Below are positions 23,423 through 34,352 of a stretch of DNA of 42,421 bases, one piece after another (the first letter of the stretch is position 1; each line of letters opens with the position of its first letter). Location of the stretch: assembly GCA_964402955.1 (NCBI GenBank), contig CAYOEZ010000011.1, positions 1 through 42,421 on the forward strand, given 5' to 3'. A program made the position numbers and the translations under genes. This DNA is from CAYOEZ01 sp964402955. Its GTDB lineage: Bacteria > Chloroflexota > DTOL01 > DAOUCN01. The notes under the pieces are model-generated. The model had not been told where the DNA came from. It saw only the letters and a list, made by a program, of their open reading frames with translations, and did not search any database.

Positions 23423-25132
23423 ATGCAACGTAGCGGTGCACAGATTATCTGGCAAGGCCTGGTTAGAGCAGGAGTGGACGTCGTCTATGGTATCCCCGGA
23501 GGGCAGAATCTGCCCATCTTCGATGCCCTGGCGCGCGACAACTATCCGCTCCACTTTGTCCTGACGCGCCACGAACAGGGCGCAGCGCACATGGCCGATG
23601 GCTATGCACGGGCCAGCGGGCGCGTCGGCGTGTGCATGGCAACATCAGGGCCCGGCGCAACCAACCTGGTGACCGGCATTGCCACAGCCCACATGGATTC
23701 GTCGCCCATTGTCGCCATCACAGGACAGGTATCATCGGCAATCCTCGGACGCGATGGCTTCCAGGAAGCCGACATCGCCGGCATTACCATGCCCATCACC
23801 AAGCACAATTTCCTGGTCACCAACGTCAATGATCTACCAGCGATCATCATGGAAGCGTTTCATATTGCATCCACAGGACGCCCTGGCCCGGTTCTCATCG
23901 ACGTCTGCCGCGACGTGCAGATAGCGCTGACTGATGCGCCCTGGCCCGACAAGGTTTCTCTGCCGGGCTACCATCCCAATCTGACCGCAGCCCTCACAGA
24001 CCAGATCGCCACAGTTGCACGACTGATCGATCAGGCGCAGAGCCCGCTCATGGTCGTCGGCCAGGGCGTGACGATTTCCAGTGCCCACGCTGAAGTGCAG
24101 GCACTGGCTGAGACAGCAGATATGCCGGTGGTCAGCAGCCTCCTGGGGCTGAGCGCATTCCCGCAGAGCCACCCGCTGGCGCTGGGCATGGGTGGCATGC
24201 ACGGCGAAGCGTTCACCAACCATGCACTGCAGAATTGCGACGTCTTGATTGCCGTCGGCGCACGCCTGGACGACCGCCTGACCGGCGCCTTCGCCAAGTT
24301 TGCCTCACAGGCCAAGATCGTCCATATCGATATCGACCGCGCCGAGCTGGGCAAGAACGTCACGATCGACTACGCACTGGTCGGCGACGCTCGCCTGACC
24401 CTCGAAGCGCTCATCCCGCTCGTGCAGCCGGCCCGGCATCCGCAATGGCGGGCGCAGATCGCGGCCTGGCGCAGCGACAGCAACGAGCACGACATCCTGG
24501 CGCACCAAACGGATGTATTGGTGCCGCCCTATGTCATTAGTCAACTCCATGACCAGGCGCAGGACAGCATCGTCGTCAGCGATGTCGGCCAACACCAGAT
24601 GTGGGAGGCGCAGTACTGGCCGCACGAAAAGCCGCGCACCCACATCACATCGGGCGGTCTGGGCACAATGGGCTTTGCCCTGCCCGCGGCGATCGGCGCT
24701 GAGTTCGCACAGCGGGACGCAGAGGTATGGGCTGTGGTTGGCGACGGCGGCTTCCAGATGACGATGTGCGAGCTGGCGACCGTGATCCAGGAGAAGCTCA
24801 ACACCAAGATCGCCATCATTAACAATGGCTACCTGGGCATGGTGCGGCAGTGGCAGGACATCTTCTACGAGAAACGCTACTCGGCCACACCATTGACCAG
24901 CCCGGATTTCACGGCCCTCGCCGCTGCCTATGGCATCCCGGCGTTGCGCGTCACCCAACGCGACGCGGTGGCTGAGGCAATTGCGACTGCCCGGCGCACA
25001 CCTGGACCATTCCTTTTGGAATTCCGTGTGGACCCGCTCTCCATGGTCTACCCGATGGTACTGCCAGGCAAGTCCAACTCCGAGATGCTGCGGCGACCGC
25101 TGCCGTCTGAGATGGAAGGAGATGGTAAGTGA
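23423..25132 (+). CDS. ilvB: Acetolactate synthase large (catalytic) subunit
   Basis: 569-residue ThDP enzyme condensing two pyruvates to 2-acetolactate, or pyruvate with 2-oxobutyrate to 2-aceto-2-hydroxybutyrate: the first common step of Val/Leu/Ile synthesis. The N-terminal PYR domain has VYGIPGGQNLPIFDAL and E51 in TRHEQGAAHMADGYAR, which activates ThDP. The middle FAD-type domain covers ~190-330. The C-terminal PP domain has VGDGGFQMT with NNGYLGM about 26 residues later (the GDG..NN metal-ThDP motif). ATG 23423 follows GGGGAG; the frame is open back to 23066 through the T-box leader, which is not coding. Length is normal. The subunit pairs with the ilvN product 13 bases downstream, and expression is set by the leucine T-box. 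Confidence 0.97.
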   Translation: MQRSGAQIIWQGLVRAGVDVVYGIPGGQNLPIFDALARDNYPLHFVLTRHEQGAAHMADGYARASGRVGVCMATSGPGATNLVTGIATAHMDSSPIVAITGQVSSAILGRDGFQEADIAGITMPITKHNFLVTNVNDLPAIIMEAFHIASTGRPGPVLIDVCRDVQIALTDAPWPDKVSLPGYHPNLTAALTDQIATVARLIDQAQSPLMVVGQGVTISSAHAEVQALAETADMPVVSSLLGLSAFPQSHPLALGMGGMHGEAFTNHALQNCDVLIAVGARLDDRLTGAFAKFASQAKIVHIDIDRAELGKNVTIDYALVGDARLTLEALIPLVQPARHPQWRAQIAAWRSDSNEHDILAHQTDVLVPPYVISQLHDQAQDSIVVSDVGQHQMWEAQYWPHEKPRTHITSGGLGTMGFALPAAIGAEFAQRDAEVWAVVGDGGFQMTMCELATVIQEKLNTKIAIINNGYLGMVRQWQDIFYEKRYSATPLTSPDFTALAAAYGIPALRVTQRDAVAEAIATARRTPGPFLLEFRVDPLSMVYPMVLPGKSNSEMLRRPLPSEMEGDGK

Positions 25133-25145
25133 TACAGGAGGAAGC

Positions 25146-25652
25146 ATGAAGCGTATTGTCATTGCCTGGATGCAGGATACACCGGGTGTTCTGGCACGGG
25201 TGGCTGGCCTCTTTCGCCGCCGCGGCTTCAACATCGAGAGCCTGGTCGTGGGCCACAGTGAGACGGCAGGCATCTCACGCATGACATTTGTCGTGGACTG
25301 CGACGACCGCACGATGCAACAGGTTGAAAGCCAGCTTGACAAACTGATCAACGTCACGGCTGTTGAGGACGTGACCGCCATGCCCACCGTTGTGCGCGAA
25401 ATGGCACTTGTCAAAGTGGCCGCCGCGACGAGCGAGGCGCGCACCGAGATCATGCGCATCGCCGAAATCTTCCGCGCCAAAATCGTTGACGTCGGGCACT
25501 CAGCGCTGACGGTCGAAGTCACAGGCGAAGAGGACAAGGTCGAGTCGATGATTGGCTTGTACCGGCGGCTGGGGATTCTGGAGCTGACACGCAGCGGCCA
25601 GGTGGCTATGGTCCGTTCATCCGTCAAGGAGAGTAGCGAGAACCCGGCCTGA
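25146..25652 (+). CDS. ilvN: Acetolactate synthase small (regulatory) subunit
   Basis: 168-residue regulatory subunit (also called ilvH). The N-terminal ACT domain (1-~75) starts KRIVIAWMQDTPGVLARVAGLF and RRGFNIESLVVG; Asn and Gly in this stretch bind valine or leucine in characterised subunits, giving feedback inhibition. The C-terminal ACT-like domain (~80-160) contains MALVKV, IFRAKIVDVG and SALTVEVTG, which contact and activate the large subunit. ATG 25146 follows AGGAGGAAGC; the longer frame overlaps ilvB. Length is standard. Confidence 0.96.
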   Translation: MKRIVIAWMQDTPGVLARVAGLFRRRGFNIESLVVGHSETAGISRMTFVVDCDDRTMQQVESQLDKLINVTAVEDVTAMPTVVREMALVKVAAATSEARTEIMRIAEIFRAKIVDVGHSALTVEVTGEEDKVESMIGLYRRLGILELTRSGQVAMVRSSVKESSENPA

Positions 25653-25711
25653 CCTGGTGTGTGAACACGCGTCGTGATTCCATTTATTGATGCGCCCAAG
25701 GAGAATTGCAC

Positions 25712-26725
25712 ATGGCTAAGGTGTACTATGATCCAGATGCGAACATGAATGACATCGCCGGCAAGAAAATCGCCATCATCGGTTATGGCAGCCAGGGGCA
25801 CGCCCATGCATTGAACCTGCGCGATAGCGGCTGCGACGTGCGCGTCGGGCTGTATACCGGCAGCCGCTCATGGAACGATGCCAAGAAGCAAGGGCTACGC
25901 GTTATGACCGTGGCCGAGGCCGCCAAAGAGGCCGATATCATCATGGTTCTGATTCCCGACACCATCCAGGCCAAGGTCTATACCGAATCCATCGCGCCCA
26001 ACCTGAAACCGGGCAAGACGCTCATGTTCGCCCACGGCTTCAACATTCGCTACAAGCAGATTGTCCCCCCCGCCAATGTTGACGTGAGCATGGTCGCCCC
26101 CAAGTCGCCAGGGCACCGCATGCGCGAGGTCTTCGTTGCCGGCGGCGGCGTGCCCGGCCTGCTGGCCGTGGAACAGGACGCATCGGGAAAGGCCCGCGCG
26201 CTGGGGCTGGCCTATGCCCGCGCCATCGGCTGCACACGTGCGGGTGTCATCGAAACAACATTCAGCGAAGAGACCGAGACCGATCTGTTCGGCGAGCAGG
26301 CCGTCCTCTGCGGCGGCGTCTCCGAGCTGGTCAGAGCAGGCTTCGAGACACTGATCGAGGCCGGTGATCAGCCAGAGATCGCCTATTTCGAGTGCTGCAA
26401 TGAGCTCAAGCGCATCGTCGACCTGATCTATCAGGGCGGACTGAACTACATGCGCTACTCGGTCAGCGAGACGGCGGAGCACGGCGATTACACCGGCGGC
26501 CCGCGCCTCGTCACGGCCGAGACCCGTGCCGAGATGAAAAAGATGCTCACCGAGATCCAGGATGGCACATACGCCAAGATGTGGATGGACGAGAACGCCA
26601 ATGGCCGTCCCTGGTTCAACAAGAAGCGCAAGGAAGCCCGCAACCAGCTTCTGGAGAAGGTGGGCCGCGATCTACGCTCCAAGATGCCGTACATCGACCC
26701 CAAAGACGTGCCCGCGGGGGCATAG
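25712..26725 (+). CDS. ilvC: Ketol-acid reductoisomerase, class I
   Basis: 337-residue KARI converting acetolactate to 2,3-dihydroxy-isovalerate with NAD(P)H and Mg. The N-terminal Rossmann domain has IIGYGSQGHAHALNLRDSG and the specificity loop GLYTGSRSW; the Arg/Ser residues there favour NADPH, though GLYTG is atypical. DLFGEQAVLCGG and the following Glu-rich helix carry the two Mg ligands. The class I length and single knotted C-terminal domain are evident, with SVSETAEHGDYTGG near the end. ATG 25712 follows AAGGAG; TTG 25706 is two codons upstream. A 107-base gap containing a hairpin separates it from cimA. Confidence 0.97.
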   Translation: MAKVYYDPDANMNDIAGKKIAIIGYGSQGHAHALNLRDSGCDVRVGLYTGSRSWNDAKKQGLRVMTVAEAAKEADIIMVLIPDTIQAKVYTESIAPNLKPGKTLMFAHGFNIRYKQIVPPANVDVSMVAPKSPGHRMREVFVAGGGVPGLLAVEQDASGKARALGLAYARAIGCTRAGVIETTFSEETETDLFGEQAVLCGGVSELVRAGFETLIEAGDQPEIAYFECCNELKRIVDLIYQGGLNYMRYSVSETAEHGDYTGGPRLVTAETRAEMKKMLTEIQDGTYAKMWMDENANGRPWFNKKRKEARNQLLEKVGRDLRSKMPYIDPKDVPAGA

Positions 26726-26762
26726 CGTCGGGCGGGATGTCCTTTTATTAGTCCATGCACAC

Positions 26763-26810
26763 CGTTGTCATGTGCTCACTGCTCTCAAGGCTGCTGCGCA
26801 CATGACAACG
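26763..26810. repeat. Hairpin between ilvC and cimA
   Basis: CGTTGTCATGTGC (26763-26775) and its perfect complement (26798-26810), 22-base loop, no following T-run. It may stabilise the ilvBNC part of the message or allow partial polarity; it ends 22 bases before cimA. Confidence 0.75.
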
Positions 26811-26832
26811 ATCGTACCATTCGGAGGCTGAT

Positions 26833-28404
26833 GTGGCTCGCATTTCCATATACGACGCAACTCTGCGCGATGGCGTCCAGCGCGAAGGGCTGTCGCTCTC
26901 GGCAAACGACAAACTGAAGATCGCCCACAAGCTGGATGACCTGGGCATCGACTATATCGAAGGCGGCTATCCTGCCTCCAATCCAAAGGACGCGGTCTTC
27001 TTCCACAAGGCACGCAGCCAGACCTGGCGCCACGCCGCCATCTGCGCTTTCGGCATGACGCGCCGCAAGGACTCTCCCGCCGCGGGCGACCCCACGCTGG
27101 AGACACTCCTGAAAGCCGGGACCAATGTCGTCACCCTCGTCGGCAAGACCTGGGATCTACACGTCGAGAAAGTGCTGGAAACGACGCTCGAAGAGAATCT
27201 GGCAATGATCACCGACTCTGTCGCCTATTTGCGCCAGCATGGCCGCACCGTTTTCTACGACGCCGAGCACTTTTTCGACGGGCTGCGCGCCAATCCTGAG
27301 TACGCCTTGGCCACTGTGCGCGCCGCGGCAGCAGCGGGGGCAGCAACGGTCATCCTGTGCGACACCAATGGCGGCGCCCTGCCCGGACAAATCAGCGCGT
27401 TCGTCGGCGCCGTGGCCGCAGCGATCCCGACCCCGCTGGGCATCCACACCCACAATGACAGCGAATTGGCCGTCGCCAATACCCTGGCCGCGGTCGCAGC
27501 GGGTTGCGTCCAGGTGCAGGGGACGATCAACGGTTATGGCGAGCGCTGCGGCAATGCCAACCTGTGCTCAGTCATCCCCACCCTGGAGTTGAAGCTCGGC
27601 CACATCTGCTTGCCGCGCGGCGGCCTGGCGCGCATGACTGAGATCTCACGCTATGTAGCCGAGGTCGCCAACCTTCCTCACGATGGCTTTATGCCCTACG
27701 TCGGGCAGAGCGCCTTCGCGCACAAGGGCGGCATGCACATCGACGCCATGCAGAAGACTGAATACTCCTACCAGCACATCCAGCCTGCGCTGGTCGGCAA
27801 CCAGCGCCGCACGCTCGTCTCAGAGCTGGCGGGCAAGGGCAGCGTCATTCAGAAGGCCAGTGAGTATGGTCTGACCCGGCGCTCGCCAACCCAGGCGCGC
27901 CAGGTCATTGCCCAGATCAAGGAATTGGAGAGCCAGGGCTTCCAGTTCGAGGGCGCCGAGGCTTCATTTGAGCTGCTCCTGCGCCGGGCCGAGCCAGACT
28001 ATGTGCCTCCCTTCCAAATGCTCGATTTCACCGTGCTGGTCGAAAAGCGCCACGGCCACAGCAGCGACAGGTTGCTCTCTGAGGCCATGGTCAAAGTGCG
28101 CGTCGGCAACGAGACCATGCACACCGCAGCGGAAGGCAATGGCCCGGTGCACGCACTCGACGCCGCCACACGCAAGGCGCTGCTCACCTTCTACCCGCAG
28201 CTTGCCCATGTTTCATTGGCCGACTATAAGGTGCGCATTCTGGACGGTGACCTGGGCACGGCAGCCATCGTGCGCGTGCTGATCACGTCCGAAGACGGCA
28301 GCCAGGAGTGGAACACCGTCGGCTCATCGACGAATATCATCGAGGCCAGTTGGCTCGCCCTGGCCGACAGCCTGGAATACCCATTGCTGGTCCATAGCTT
28401 GTGA
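26833..28404 (+). CDS. cimA: (R)-citramalate synthase
   Basis: 523-residue enzyme of the LeuA/CimA family condensing acetyl-CoA with pyruvate to (R)-citramalate, entering the threonine-independent isoleucine route. The TIM barrel (about 1-290) has IYDATLRDGVQREGLSLS, in place of the TLRDGEQ of LeuA, GIHTHNDS (metal HxH) and GTINGYGERCGNANL. The long linker and the C-terminal domain (~390-523), with an FTVLVEKR strand and LGTAAIVRVLI, form the regulatory LeuA dimer domain. DGVQREG and ~520-residue length follow the citramalate-synthase subgroup (TIGR00977 type). Start GTG 26833 has GGAGG at 26823-26827; the ATG at 26831 is out of frame. It lies with leuA and leuCD, whose isomerase also handles citramalate. 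Confidence 0.93.
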   Translation: MARISIYDATLRDGVQREGLSLSANDKLKIAHKLDDLGIDYIEGGYPASNPKDAVFFHKARSQTWRHAAICAFGMTRRKDSPAAGDPTLETLLKAGTNVVTLVGKTWDLHVEKVLETTLEENLAMITDSVAYLRQHGRTVFYDAEHFFDGLRANPEYALATVRAAAAAGAATVILCDTNGGALPGQISAFVGAVAAAIPTPLGIHTHNDSELAVANTLAAVAAGCVQVQGTINGYGERCGNANLCSVIPTLELKLGHICLPRGGLARMTEISRYVAEVANLPHDGFMPYVGQSAFAHKGGMHIDAMQKTEYSYQHIQPALVGNQRRTLVSELAGKGSVIQKASEYGLTRRSPTQARQVIAQIKELESQGFQFEGAEASFELLLRRAEPDYVPPFQMLDFTVLVEKRHGHSSDRLLSEAMVKVRVGNETMHTAAEGNGPVHALDAATRKALLTFYPQLAHVSLADYKVRILDGDLGTAAIVRVLITSEDGSQEWNTVGSSTNIIEASWLALADSLEYPLLVHSL

Positions 28405-28443
28405 AGAATAATCACACGAGTTCCGGCTAGAGTGGAGGTAAAG

Positions 28444-29988
<1,545 letters not shown>

Positions 29989-30072
29989 CCATCGCACACA
30001 GCAAGAGATAGAGCCCACAGACTACAGACAGAGTGGCACAAGCTACCAACACCGCACAGAGAGAGGGAAAAC

Positions 30073-31329
30073 ATGGGTATGACAATGGTGGAGAAGATCA
30101 TCGCTTCCCACCTGGGAGTTGACCGGGTAGCCCCCGGCCAGTTGGCCAACGTTCCCGTCGACATCGTGATGGCCAACGACGTGACAGCGCCGATCGCGAT
30201 CCGCGAGTTTGCGCTCATCGGCGTCGAGCGCGTGTTTGATCCAAAGCGGGTCATCATGGTACCAAGCCATTTTGTGCCCAACAAGGACATCAAGGCTGCC
30301 GAGCAGGCGCAGATCATGCGCAACTTTGCGCGCCAGCAGGGCATTGTGTACTTCGAAGTGGGGACAGGCGGCATCGAGCACGTCATCTTGCCCGAACGCG
30401 GCCTGGTTGTGGCCGGTGACGTCGTCGTGGGCGCCGATTCGCACACCTGCACCTATGGCGCGCTGGGCGCGCTGGCCACCGGCATGGGATCGACCGACAT
30501 CGCCGCCGCCATGGCCATGGGCGAGATCTGGATGAAAGTTCCGGCGACGCTCAAGGTCGTCTACAGCGGCGAACGCAAGCCGTGGGTTCAGGGCAAAGAC
30601 ATGATCCTGAACACGATCGGGCGCATCGGCGTCGATGGCGCTCTCTACATGGCCATCGAGTTCACCGGCCCGGCCATCAACTCATTGAGCATGGAAGGAC
30701 GCCTCACCATGTCCAACATGGCCATCGAAGCCGGCGGCAAAGCCGGACTGATGCCCGTTGACGATGTGGCGATCGAGTACATCCGGCCACGCGCCCAGCG
30801 ACCCTGGCGTGTCTTTGCCGCCGACGCCGACGCGACGTATGCCGATACCATCGAGATCGACGTGAGCAAGATGGAGCCAACCGTCGCCTGCCCCAACCTG
30901 CCGGAGAACGTGAAACCGGTCAATGAGGTCGGCAACGTGGCGCTCGATCAGGTTGTCATCGGCTCGTGCACCAATGGTCGCATCGAAGATTTGCGTGTTG
31001 CCGCTGGCCTGCTCAAGGGCCGTCACGTCAACCCCAACCTGCGCTGTATCATCCTGCCCGGCAGCGTGGCGGTGCAGTTGCAGGCCCTGCGCGAAGGGCT
31101 GATCGAGACCTTCATCGAAGCCGGCGCAGCGGTCAGCACGCCCACCTGCGGCCCCTGCCTGGGTGGGCACATGGGCGTTCTGGCGCCAAACGAGGTCTGC
31201 CTGTCCACAACCAACCGCAACTTCGTCGGGCGTATGGGTCATGCCACTGCCAGGGTCTACCTGGCCAACCCGGCTGTCGCCGCGGCCAGCGCCGTCATGG
31301 GACGCATCGCGTCGCCCGACGAACTATAA
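30073..31329 (+). CDS. leuC: 3-isopropylmalate dehydratase large subunit
   Basis: 418-residue aconitase-superfamily protein of the shorter, archaeal/HACN-like LeuC class. It isomerises 2- to 3-isopropylmalate and, with CimA present, citramalate to 3-methylmalate. Cysteines for the [4Fe-4S] cluster are in GSCTNGR and in TPTCGPCLGG. ADSHTCTYGALGALATGMGS is the classic substrate-loop sequence. ATG 30073 follows a purine-rich GAGAGGGAAA stretch. The large subunit functions with LeuD encoded 12 bases downstream. Confidence 0.95.
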   Translation: MGMTMVEKIIASHLGVDRVAPGQLANVPVDIVMANDVTAPIAIREFALIGVERVFDPKRVIMVPSHFVPNKDIKAAEQAQIMRNFARQQGIVYFEVGTGGIEHVILPERGLVVAGDVVVGADSHTCTYGALGALATGMGSTDIAAAMAMGEIWMKVPATLKVVYSGERKPWVQGKDMILNTIGRIGVDGALYMAIEFTGPAINSLSMEGRLTMSNMAIEAGGKAGLMPVDDVAIEYIRPRAQRPWRVFAADADATYADTIEIDVSKMEPTVACPNLPENVKPVNEVGNVALDQVVIGSCTNGRIEDLRVAAGLLKGRHVNPNLRCIILPGSVAVQLQALREGLIETFIEAGAAVSTPTCGPCLGGHMGVLAPNEVCLSTTNRNFVGRMGHATARVYLANPAVAAASAVMGRIASPDEL

Positions 31330-31341
31330 CGGAGAGAACAC

Positions 31342-31857
31342 ATGATACGTGGTAGCATTCATCGCTACGGCGATAACATAGACACCGACGCCATCATCCC
31401 GGCGCGCTACCTCAACGTCTCGGATGGGCCAAGCCTGGCCGCCCATTGTTTCGAAGATGTCGACGCCAACTTTGTCAAAGCAGTGAAAAAGGGCGACATC
31501 ATCGTCGCCGGCAGCAATTTCGGCTGTGGCTCATCACGCGAACACGCGCCCATCGCGCTGAAAGCCGCCGGCATTTCCTGTGTGATCGCCGTCACCTTCG
31601 CCCGCATTTTCTACCGCAATGCAATCAACATCGGGCTGCCTATCCTGGAGTGCCCGGCCGCGGCGGCCGCGCTGCAAAGCGGCGACGCCGCCGAGGTTTA
31701 CTTGGAGGCGGGGCGCATCGTTGACCTTGCCCGCGGCGTGGAGTACAGAGCCGAGCCGTTCCCGCCCTTCATGCTCGAGATCATCAACGGCGGCGGGCTG
31801 ATCGCCAAAGTGCGCGCCGACGTTGCTGCTGGCCGAGCCGGCAAAAGGCAAGGGTAA
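31342..31857 (+). CDS. leuD: 3-isopropylmalate dehydratase small subunit
   Basis: 171-residue swivel-domain subunit. The start IRGSIHRYGDNIDTDAIIPARYLN is the archaeal-type LeuD signature. AGSNFGCGSSREHAPIAL is the conserved catalytic Ser/Arg loop, and ARIFYRNAINIGLPILECP completes the fold. GGAGAG precedes ATG 31342. It ends one base before leuB, implying coupled translation. Confidence 0.96.
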   Translation: MIRGSIHRYGDNIDTDAIIPARYLNVSDGPSLAAHCFEDVDANFVKAVKKGDIIVAGSNFGCGSSREHAPIALKAAGISCVIAVTFARIFYRNAINIGLPILECPAAAAALQSGDAAEVYLEAGRIVDLARGVEYRAEPFPPFMLEIINGGGLIAKVRADVAAGRAGKRQG

Positions 31858-31858
31858 C

Positions 31859-32926
31859 ATGGACGCACAGATTGCCGTCCTGGGCGGCGATGGTATCGGT
31901 CCAGAGGTTGTGGGCGAGGCGGTCAAGGTCTTGCAGGCGGTCGCCACGCGTTTCGGCCACCACTTCACATTCCGCAAGGGGTTGATCGGCTGGGCTGCCA
32001 TCGACGGCGAGGGCTCGGCCCTGCCGGCCAGCACGGTTGAACTGTGCAAGTCGAGCAAGGCTATTCTACTGGGGGCGGTGGGGCTACCAGCGCGCGATAG
32101 TAGCCTGCCACCTAGCGAGCGTCCTGAGATCAAGGGACTACTGGCCCTGCGGCGCGGCCTCTTCGCCAACCTGCGTCCGGTCGTGCTCTATCCCCCGCTG
32201 GCCGCGCGCTGCCCGTTGAGGGCGGACATCATCGCCGGCGGCGTCGACATGCTCATCGTGCGCGAGCTGAACGGCGGTCTCTACTATGGCCAACCGAAGG
32301 GACGCACGGGCGACCGCGCCGTGGACAGCATGGTTTACACTGTGGCCGAGGTCGAGCGCATCGCTGTGGTGGCCTTCGACGCCGCCCGCCAGCGCGGCCA
32401 CAAACTCTGCTCTGTGGACAAGGCCAATGTCCTTGCATCGTCGCAGTTGTGGCGCGAGGTCGTGATCGATGTGGCGCGGCGCTATCCCGACGTCGAACTG
32501 CGCCATCAGTATGTCGATTCCTGCGCCATGCAGATCATCCAGAACCCACGCCAGTTTGACGTCATCGTGACCGAGAACACCTTTGGCGACATCCTTTCTG
32601 ACGAGGCTGCTGTTCTGACCGGCTCGCTGGGCATGCTGCCATCGGCATCGATGGGTGGCGGAGCGACGCCGCTCTTCGAGCCGGTTCACGGCTCCGCTCC
32701 GGACATCGCAGGGCAGGGGATTGCCAACCCCCTGGGCGCCATCCTCAGCGCGGCGTTGCTGCTGCGCTATGCTCTGGGGCTGAACGCCGAAGGGCAGGCC
32801 ATCGAGGCGACGGTCATCGCTGCGCTGGAACGTGGCCTGCGCACAGCAGACCTGGCGCTGTCCGGCGAGACGGCCGTGGGCACGATAGAGATGGGCGACG
32901 CCATCGTCAAGGGCATTCTCGGCTGA
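31859..32926 (+). CDS. leuB: 3-isopropylmalate dehydrogenase
   Basis: 355-residue NAD-dependent decarboxylating dehydrogenase that makes 2-oxoisocaproate; with 3-methylmalate it gives 2-oxobutyrate. AVLGGDGIGPEV is the N-terminal strand. The active-site segment RELNGGLYYGQPKGR includes the conserved Tyr. DKANVLASSQLWR supplies the Lys and Asn. LRHQYVDSCAMQI and TFGDILSDEAAVLTGSLGMLPSAS bind Mg and form the core. EPVHGSAPDIAGQGIANPLG is the NAD loop, whose lack of basic residues fits NAD. ATG 31859 is chosen over the frame start at 31823, inside leuD; AAGGCAAGGG gives a moderate ribosome site. Confidence 0.96.
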   Translation: MDAQIAVLGGDGIGPEVVGEAVKVLQAVATRFGHHFTFRKGLIGWAAIDGEGSALPASTVELCKSSKAILLGAVGLPARDSSLPPSERPEIKGLLALRRGLFANLRPVVLYPPLAARCPLRADIIAGGVDMLIVRELNGGLYYGQPKGRTGDRAVDSMVYTVAEVERIAVVAFDAARQRGHKLCSVDKANVLASSQLWREVVIDVARRYPDVELRHQYVDSCAMQIIQNPRQFDVIVTENTFGDILSDEAAVLTGSLGMLPSASMGGGATPLFEPVHGSAPDIAGQGIANPLGAILSAALLLRYALGLNAEGQAIEATVIAALERGLRTADLALSGETAVGTIEMGDAIVKGILG

Positions 32927-32949
32927 TCGAGCTGTCATCTAGCGTGTAG

Positions 32950-33000
32950 GTCAGACATCCCCGTGGGCGACGTGCACATCCGTCCGCACGAATGTCTGAC
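32950..33000. repeat. Hairpin downstream of the ilv/leu operon
   Basis: GTCAGACAT (32950-32958) and its complement (32992-33000) close a 51-base structure with partial inner pairing of CGTG and CACG. There is no T-run after it, so it may be a processing or rho-dependent end rather than an intrinsic terminator. Confidence 0.55.
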
Positions 33001-33029
33001 TACTGACCGCTGACTACTTCGTGTTCTTC

Positions 33030-33057
33030 TTGACAGCACCGGCTGAGGGTGTATACT
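33030..33057 (+). promoter_or_regulatory. Promoter of the M20 peptidase-rpiB genes
   Basis: Perfect TTGACA (33030-33035), 16 bases, TATACT (33052-33057). Leader of about 60 bases to the ATG at 33123. Confidence 0.7.
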
Positions 33058-33122
33058 TGGTGCGCGGCGCCGGACAGAAGTCCGGTCTACTCCATCGCAA
33101 GGACTCAACGAAAAGGAACGCC

Positions 33123-34301
33123 ATGAATGCGCTGGAAATCAGGCTCCTGGCAGCCATCGACCCTGAACGCATCAAGCAACTCACCCTCGATCTCGCCGCC
33201 ATCCCCAGCCCCACCGGGCAATCGCGCGCTGTCGCCGCAGCATACGCTCTGAGCCTGCAAGACATCGGGCTGGACGTTGAGACCAGCGACGAGTTTCCCG
33301 ACAGCCCCAACGTCGTCGCTCGCTGGCGCGGCGCCGGCGGAGGGCCAACCCTGCAACTTGCCGGACACCTCGACACGATCCCTGTGCCACACGCTGCGCC
33401 CCATTGCGCTGACGGCCTTATCTATGGCCGCGGCACAGCCGACATGAAGGGCGCGCTGGCCGCCATGGCTGAGGCGGCGCGTGTGCTGCGCCAGAGCGGC
33501 ATACGTTTGAAGGGCGACCTGCTGCTGACCGCATTCGGGCTGCACGAGGCGCCGGGAGGCCACGGCGAAGGGCTGCGCGCCTTGATCGCACGCGGCGTCT
33601 CCGGCGACGCGGCCATTGTCTGTGAAGTGGACGGGCGCGACCTGCCCATCGCCGGCAAGGGCATGGGTATCTTCGAGATCACCGTGCGGCGCAGCGGCCA
33701 AAGCATCCACGAGCTGTTTGCCACGCCCGCAACAACCAACCCGATTCACGTCGCCGCACTCATGGTCGCCCGCCTGCAGGAACGCGCCGCCGCCCTGGCT
33801 GCAGTGGCGCTGCCCGATGTCGGCCCGGAGTCCATCTTCGTGGGCATGGTGCACAGCGGTGACTTCTACAATCGAGTACCCACCAGCGCCAAGATCACCG
33901 GCACGCGCCGCCACGGGCCAGACAAGACCTTCGACGATGTGCGCCGCGAGCTGAATGCGCTGGTTGCGCACGTGCAGGCCGAAGACAAGACCGGAACCAT
34001 CAGCATCGAGATGGACTTCACCCCCATTCGTGAGAGCTTCCGCTTGGACCCGGCGCAGCCGATCGTGAGTATCGTGCGCCAGGCCTATACTGACCTGTAC
34101 GGCGCAGAGCTGCCGCTGGTCGGTATCTCGATGGTTGCCGACGCGTCAATTCTGATTCGTGAGGCCAACGTGCCTACCGTCTATCACGGGCCATGGACAG
34201 ACCGCGCTCACGCCGACGTCGAGTACATCGCTCTCGATGAGCTGGTGAAAGCCACGCGCATGTACGTTCTGAGCGCGCTGCGTTATTGTTTGCCCGCGTA
34301 G
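33123..34301 (+). CDS. M20-family metallopeptidase/deacylase
   Basis: 392-residue zinc-dependent amidohydrolase of the ArgE/DapE/CPG2 group. LAGHLDTIP gives the first metal His and the catalytic Asp, and YGRGTADMKGALAAM the bridging Asp. The region where the catalytic Glu pair is expected reads FGLHEAPGGHGEGLRAL, with Glu before APGGHG. The inserted dimerisation domain spans ~175-290 (GIFEITVRRSGQSIHE). HGPWTDRAHADVEYIALDEL at the C-terminus carries the last His. Substrate (acyl amino acid or peptide) is not evident; its position after leuB does not prove a link, since it has its own promoter. ATG 33123 follows AAAGGAACG. Confidence 0.9.
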   Translation: MNALEIRLLAAIDPERIKQLTLDLAAIPSPTGQSRAVAAAYALSLQDIGLDVETSDEFPDSPNVVARWRGAGGGPTLQLAGHLDTIPVPHAAPHCADGLIYGRGTADMKGALAAMAEAARVLRQSGIRLKGDLLLTAFGLHEAPGGHGEGLRALIARGVSGDAAIVCEVDGRDLPIAGKGMGIFEITVRRSGQSIHELFATPATTNPIHVAALMVARLQERAAALAAVALPDVGPESIFVGMVHSGDFYNRVPTSAKITGTRRHGPDKTFDDVRRELNALVAHVQAEDKTGTISIEMDFTPIRESFRLDPAQPIVSIVRQAYTDLYGAELPLVGISMVADASILIREANVPTVYHGPWTDRAHADVEYIALDELVKATRMYVLSALRYCLPA

Positions 34302-34352
34302 GCCAGACGCGGCGTCGCCGGGTCAACCGATATCACTGTGGAGGACATAGCC

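Noticed and set aside
24305..25807. Long open frame on the minus strand opposite ilvB-ilvN-ilvC
   Set aside because: Antisense shadow of three well-supported genes; no recognisable domain or ribosome site.
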